A DNA stretch of 64,000 nt from Planctomycetota bacterium (GTDB lineage Bacteria > Planctomycetota > Uabimicrobiia > Uabimicrobiales > Uabimicrobiaceae). The stretch spans positions 1-64,000 of the forward strand of contig JAJDCR010000014.1 of NCBI GenBank assembly GCA_029260735.1, written 5' to 3'. The notes below the pieces were generated by a model. It searched no databases, was not told the DNA's origin, and saw only the letters and a list, made by a program, of their open reading frames with translations. Both the position numbers and the translations under genes were made by a program. This document shows positions 62,088 through 64,000 of this stretch, one piece after another. Every line of letters starts with the position of its first letter. Within the stretch, counting starts at the first letter, position 1.

Positions 62088-64000
62088 CTATCCAATCTGT
62101 TTTTTGACCCAATTTCCTAGCCCTTTTTCTACAATTAGCTCTTGAGCAGCAACTCCCAAAGGAGAGAAGGGGTACTCTTTCGCTTGTACAGATATAGTGG
62201 AATTGGAAAAACAGATTTCTGCTTCTAGTTGAGTTATAATAGTTAAGGCGTTATTTTTTTTGTATATTTCTTTTAGCTCTTGCACCAATAGAGGCGCCTC
62301 TATGGCGAGAAAACCGTTATTTAGAGCATTTCTCTTATATGTTTCACTAAATGATCCGGCAATAACAAGCTTTAATCCTTTATACATAAGGGCTGTAGCA
62401 GCTTGTTCTCGTGAACTTCCTGTTCCAAAATTAAATCCCCCCACTAAAATATCACCCTCTTGAACTAGATGAGAAAATTCAGGATCATAGTTCTCCATAA
62501 CGACGGCAGCCTGCTCTTGTGGTGTAATCTCATCTTTGTAAGTGTACTTACCCGGATAGATTCCGTCGGTATTGAGATTATCTTGAGAACAAAAGACCAA
62601 TTTTCCCATTATTTTGGGAGAAAATCCTTCGATGATTTTTGTTGCTTTACGGGCTTGGGATTTGGAAGAGTAATTTTTGATTTCCGTTTTAGTTTCTCTG
62701 TTTTCAAAAGAATAGGGGCTAGCAATAAAGCCGGCAATGGCAGATGCTGTTACGACAGGAGGAGAGGCTAAGTAAGCTTCAGCTTGAGAAGAACCCATTC
62801 TCCCCTTAAAGTTACGATTTGTCGCAGAAATACCAACTTCCCCATCTTGGAGCAACCCTTGGCCTAGACCAATACATGGACCACAACCAGAAGGAAGCGG
62901 GGTCGCTCCTGCATCTAGAAGCTTTTGCCAATCCCCTTTCTTTTCACTTTCGCTTTGAACTTCGCTGGAGGCGGCTGAAATATAAAACTCCACTCCAGGA
63001 GCTACTTTCTTTCCTGCAATTACTTGGGCAGCGGCGTTTAAATCTTCCACTCGGCTATTAACACAAGAGACTAGATAGGCTTTGTGGATTTGAATTTTTT
63101 CTTTTTCTAAAGTAGAGACAGGGTGCATAACTTTTACGGTGTTTGGCCCACAAACATAGGGCTGGATGGTACTAAGATCGATTATTAGATCTTTTGCATA
63201 AGTCGCATCAGAGTCTGCTGCCAAAAAATCACGAGAGAGACTATCAATACGTTTTTGATTGAGACGAGGGTGTTCTCCTTCTTTTGAATCTTGGTCAGAA
63301 GGTACCTTGGCTAGTCCTCTTTTTTCAATGAATTCAGCTCGTTTTTTTAGCCAAGCAAAGGTAGCCTCGTCGATAGGGAAAACTCCCGCTAAAGCACCCC
63401 ATTCCGTTGTCATGTTGGCAATGGTTAATCTTTGATCTATACTTAATGAGGAAACTCCATCTCCGACAAATTCCACGGTATGGTTGAGAACTTCATCAGA
63501 AGCAAAGAGGCCACAAAGTGCGATAATAACGTCCTTTCCAGTTACTCCAGGAAGAAGTTTTCCCTTTAATTCGACCCGAGCGACGGGAGGGACTTGCCAC
63601 CAAGTGCGACCGGTTGCCCAAATAGCAGCGGCATCCGTGCGGACAACTGGAGTTCCCAAGCATCCGAGGCCTCCGTACATATTGGAGTGACTATCTGAGG
63701 CTACTATCATCTCACCAGGCCAGGCATATCCTTCTTCACACATAACTTGGTGGCCAATACCTCTTCCGGCAGGATAAAAGTCAACCCCCATTTCTTGGCA
63801 GAACTCTTCTATTTTAGTATACTTAGCTAGGTTTTTTGGGCTTTTATCTTGGACATTGTGATCGAGAGTGCAAACAATTTGTCGAGGATTGGCAATTTTT
63901 TTAGCTCCAATGGAAAAGAACTTTGGAATGACCGCTCCTGTGTTGTCATGAGTCATAACGTGACGAGGGCGAATAGATATATAGTCACCACTTTTGACTT
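62088..64000 (-). CDS. Aconitase-superfamily enzyme, homoaconitase (LYS4)-like; 5' end outside window
   Basis: At least 636 residues; the frame is open through the right edge, with SGDYISIRPRHV before MTHDNTGAVIPKFFSIGA, so the ATG at 63956 is internal. The 4Fe-4S ligands are visible as VSCVNSRVEDL and PSGCGPCIGLGQG. The swivel domain lies at the C-terminus with NTDGIYPGKYTYKD, VMENYDPEF and GDILVGGFNFGTGSSREQAA. A fused LeuC and LeuD layout of this form and these blocks match fungal-type homoaconitase (from memory). It may act on homocitrate, isopropylmalate or 2-methylcitrate-type substrates; the neighbouring PrpD gene favours a citrate-like one. Confidence 0.85.
   Translation of the reverse strand, partial: VKSGDYISIRPRHVMTHDNTGAVIPKFFSIGAKKIANPRQIVCTLDHNVQDKSPKNLAKYTKIEEFCQEMGVDFYPAGRGIGHQVMCEEGYAWPGEMIVASDSHSNMYGGLGCLGTPVVRTDAAAIWATGRTWWQVPPVARVELKGKLLPGVTGKDVIIALCGLFASDEVLNHTVEFVGDGVSSLSIDQRLTIANMTTEWGALAGVFPIDEATFAWLKKRAEFIEKRGLAKVPSDQDSKEGEHPRLNQKRIDSLSRDFLAADSDATYAKDLIIDLSTIQPYVCGPNTVKVMHPVSTLEKEKIQIHKAYLVSCVNSRVEDLNAAAQVIAGKKVAPGVEFYISAASSEVQSESEKKGDWQKLLDAGATPLPSGCGPCIGLGQGLLQDGEVGISATNRNFKGRMGSSQAEAYLASPPVVTASAIAGFIASPYSFENRETKTEIKNYSSKSQARKATKIIEGFSPKIMGKLVFCSQDNLNTDGIYPGKYTYKDEITPQEQAAVVMENYDPEFSHLVQEGDILVGGFNFGTGSSREQAATALMYKGLKLVIAGSFSETYKRNALNNGFLAIEAPLLVQELKEIYKKNNALTIITQLEAEICFSNSTISVQAKEYPFSPLGVAAQELIVEKGLGNWVKKQIG

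Overview
The window is AT-rich bacterial chromosomal DNA with ordinary gene density. It carries no rRNA or tRNA that I could see. The gene content suggests a Gram-negative bacterium of the Planctomycetes/Lentisphaerae/Verrucomicrobia type (inference, moderate to low confidence). It has three intact PEP-CTERM surface proteins and one truncated one, a DUF1501/DUF1800 pair, many repeat-domain proteins (TPR, HEAT, LRV-like, MORN), a GyrA with the sequence HGEAVVYP at the quinolone pocket, and a separate topoisomerase IV pair. No exosortase gene is in the window, so PEP-CTERM sorting must be encoded elsewhere.

Layout. 1-4.4 kb: tail of an IS630-type transposase, a secreted TPR protein, an MDR-type oxidoreductase, a PEP-CTERM beta-propeller-like protein and a DUF1801 protein. 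4.7-12.6 kb: an RND/MMPL transporter fused to a repeat domain, an isoprenylcysteine-methyltransferase-like enzyme, an ATP-grasp enzyme, a Ste24-like M48 protease, and an unknown gene paired with a PrsW protease. 12.8-17.2 kb: an operon of two phytoene-desaturase-like FAD oxidoreductases and a GcvT-like protein. 17.3-23.1 kb: an orphan cas6-like gene, a palindromic MITE-like element, the radical SAM gene amrS, a small membrane protein, a pyroglutamyl-peptidase-like gene and a HEAT+PDZ+S41 protease. 23.3-28 kb: parE-parC. 28.2-30.8 kb: DUF1800-DUF1501.

31.4-42.2 kb is the most distinctive block. It holds WGR/DUF4132, MoxR AAA+, DUF5682 and VWA genes with touching or overlapping ends, followed by a SWIM zinc-finger gene. 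This is the gene set that I recognise from memory as E. coli yehI-yehL-yehM-yehP-yehQ, a MoxR/VWA chaperone-type system. Here a PEP-CTERM surface protein gene sits between the VWA and SWIM genes.

42.2-52 kb: a type IV pilin-like gene, citrate synthase, a secreted PLD-like protein with a C-terminal winged-helix-like domain, Obg, a CtpA-type protease and gyrA. 52.2-57.8 kb: a five-gene operon of a small membrane protein, a sodium:solute symporter, a sensor histidine kinase, a solute-binding lipoprotein and a MORN-repeat lipoprotein. This looks like a sense-and-import unit without a local response regulator. 58-60 kb: a decayed IS110 transposase next to a truncated secreted protein and an intact PEP-CTERM protein. 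60-64 kb: a Lon-N-domain protein, then MmgE/PrpD and a homoaconitase-like gene that runs off the right edge.

Intergenic spaces are rich in long palindromic repeats of several families (about 9.2, 12.6, 17.2, 18.2, 28.0, 31.1, 44.5, 52.0 and 58.0 kb). Some probably act as terminators; several look like non-autonomous mobile elements.
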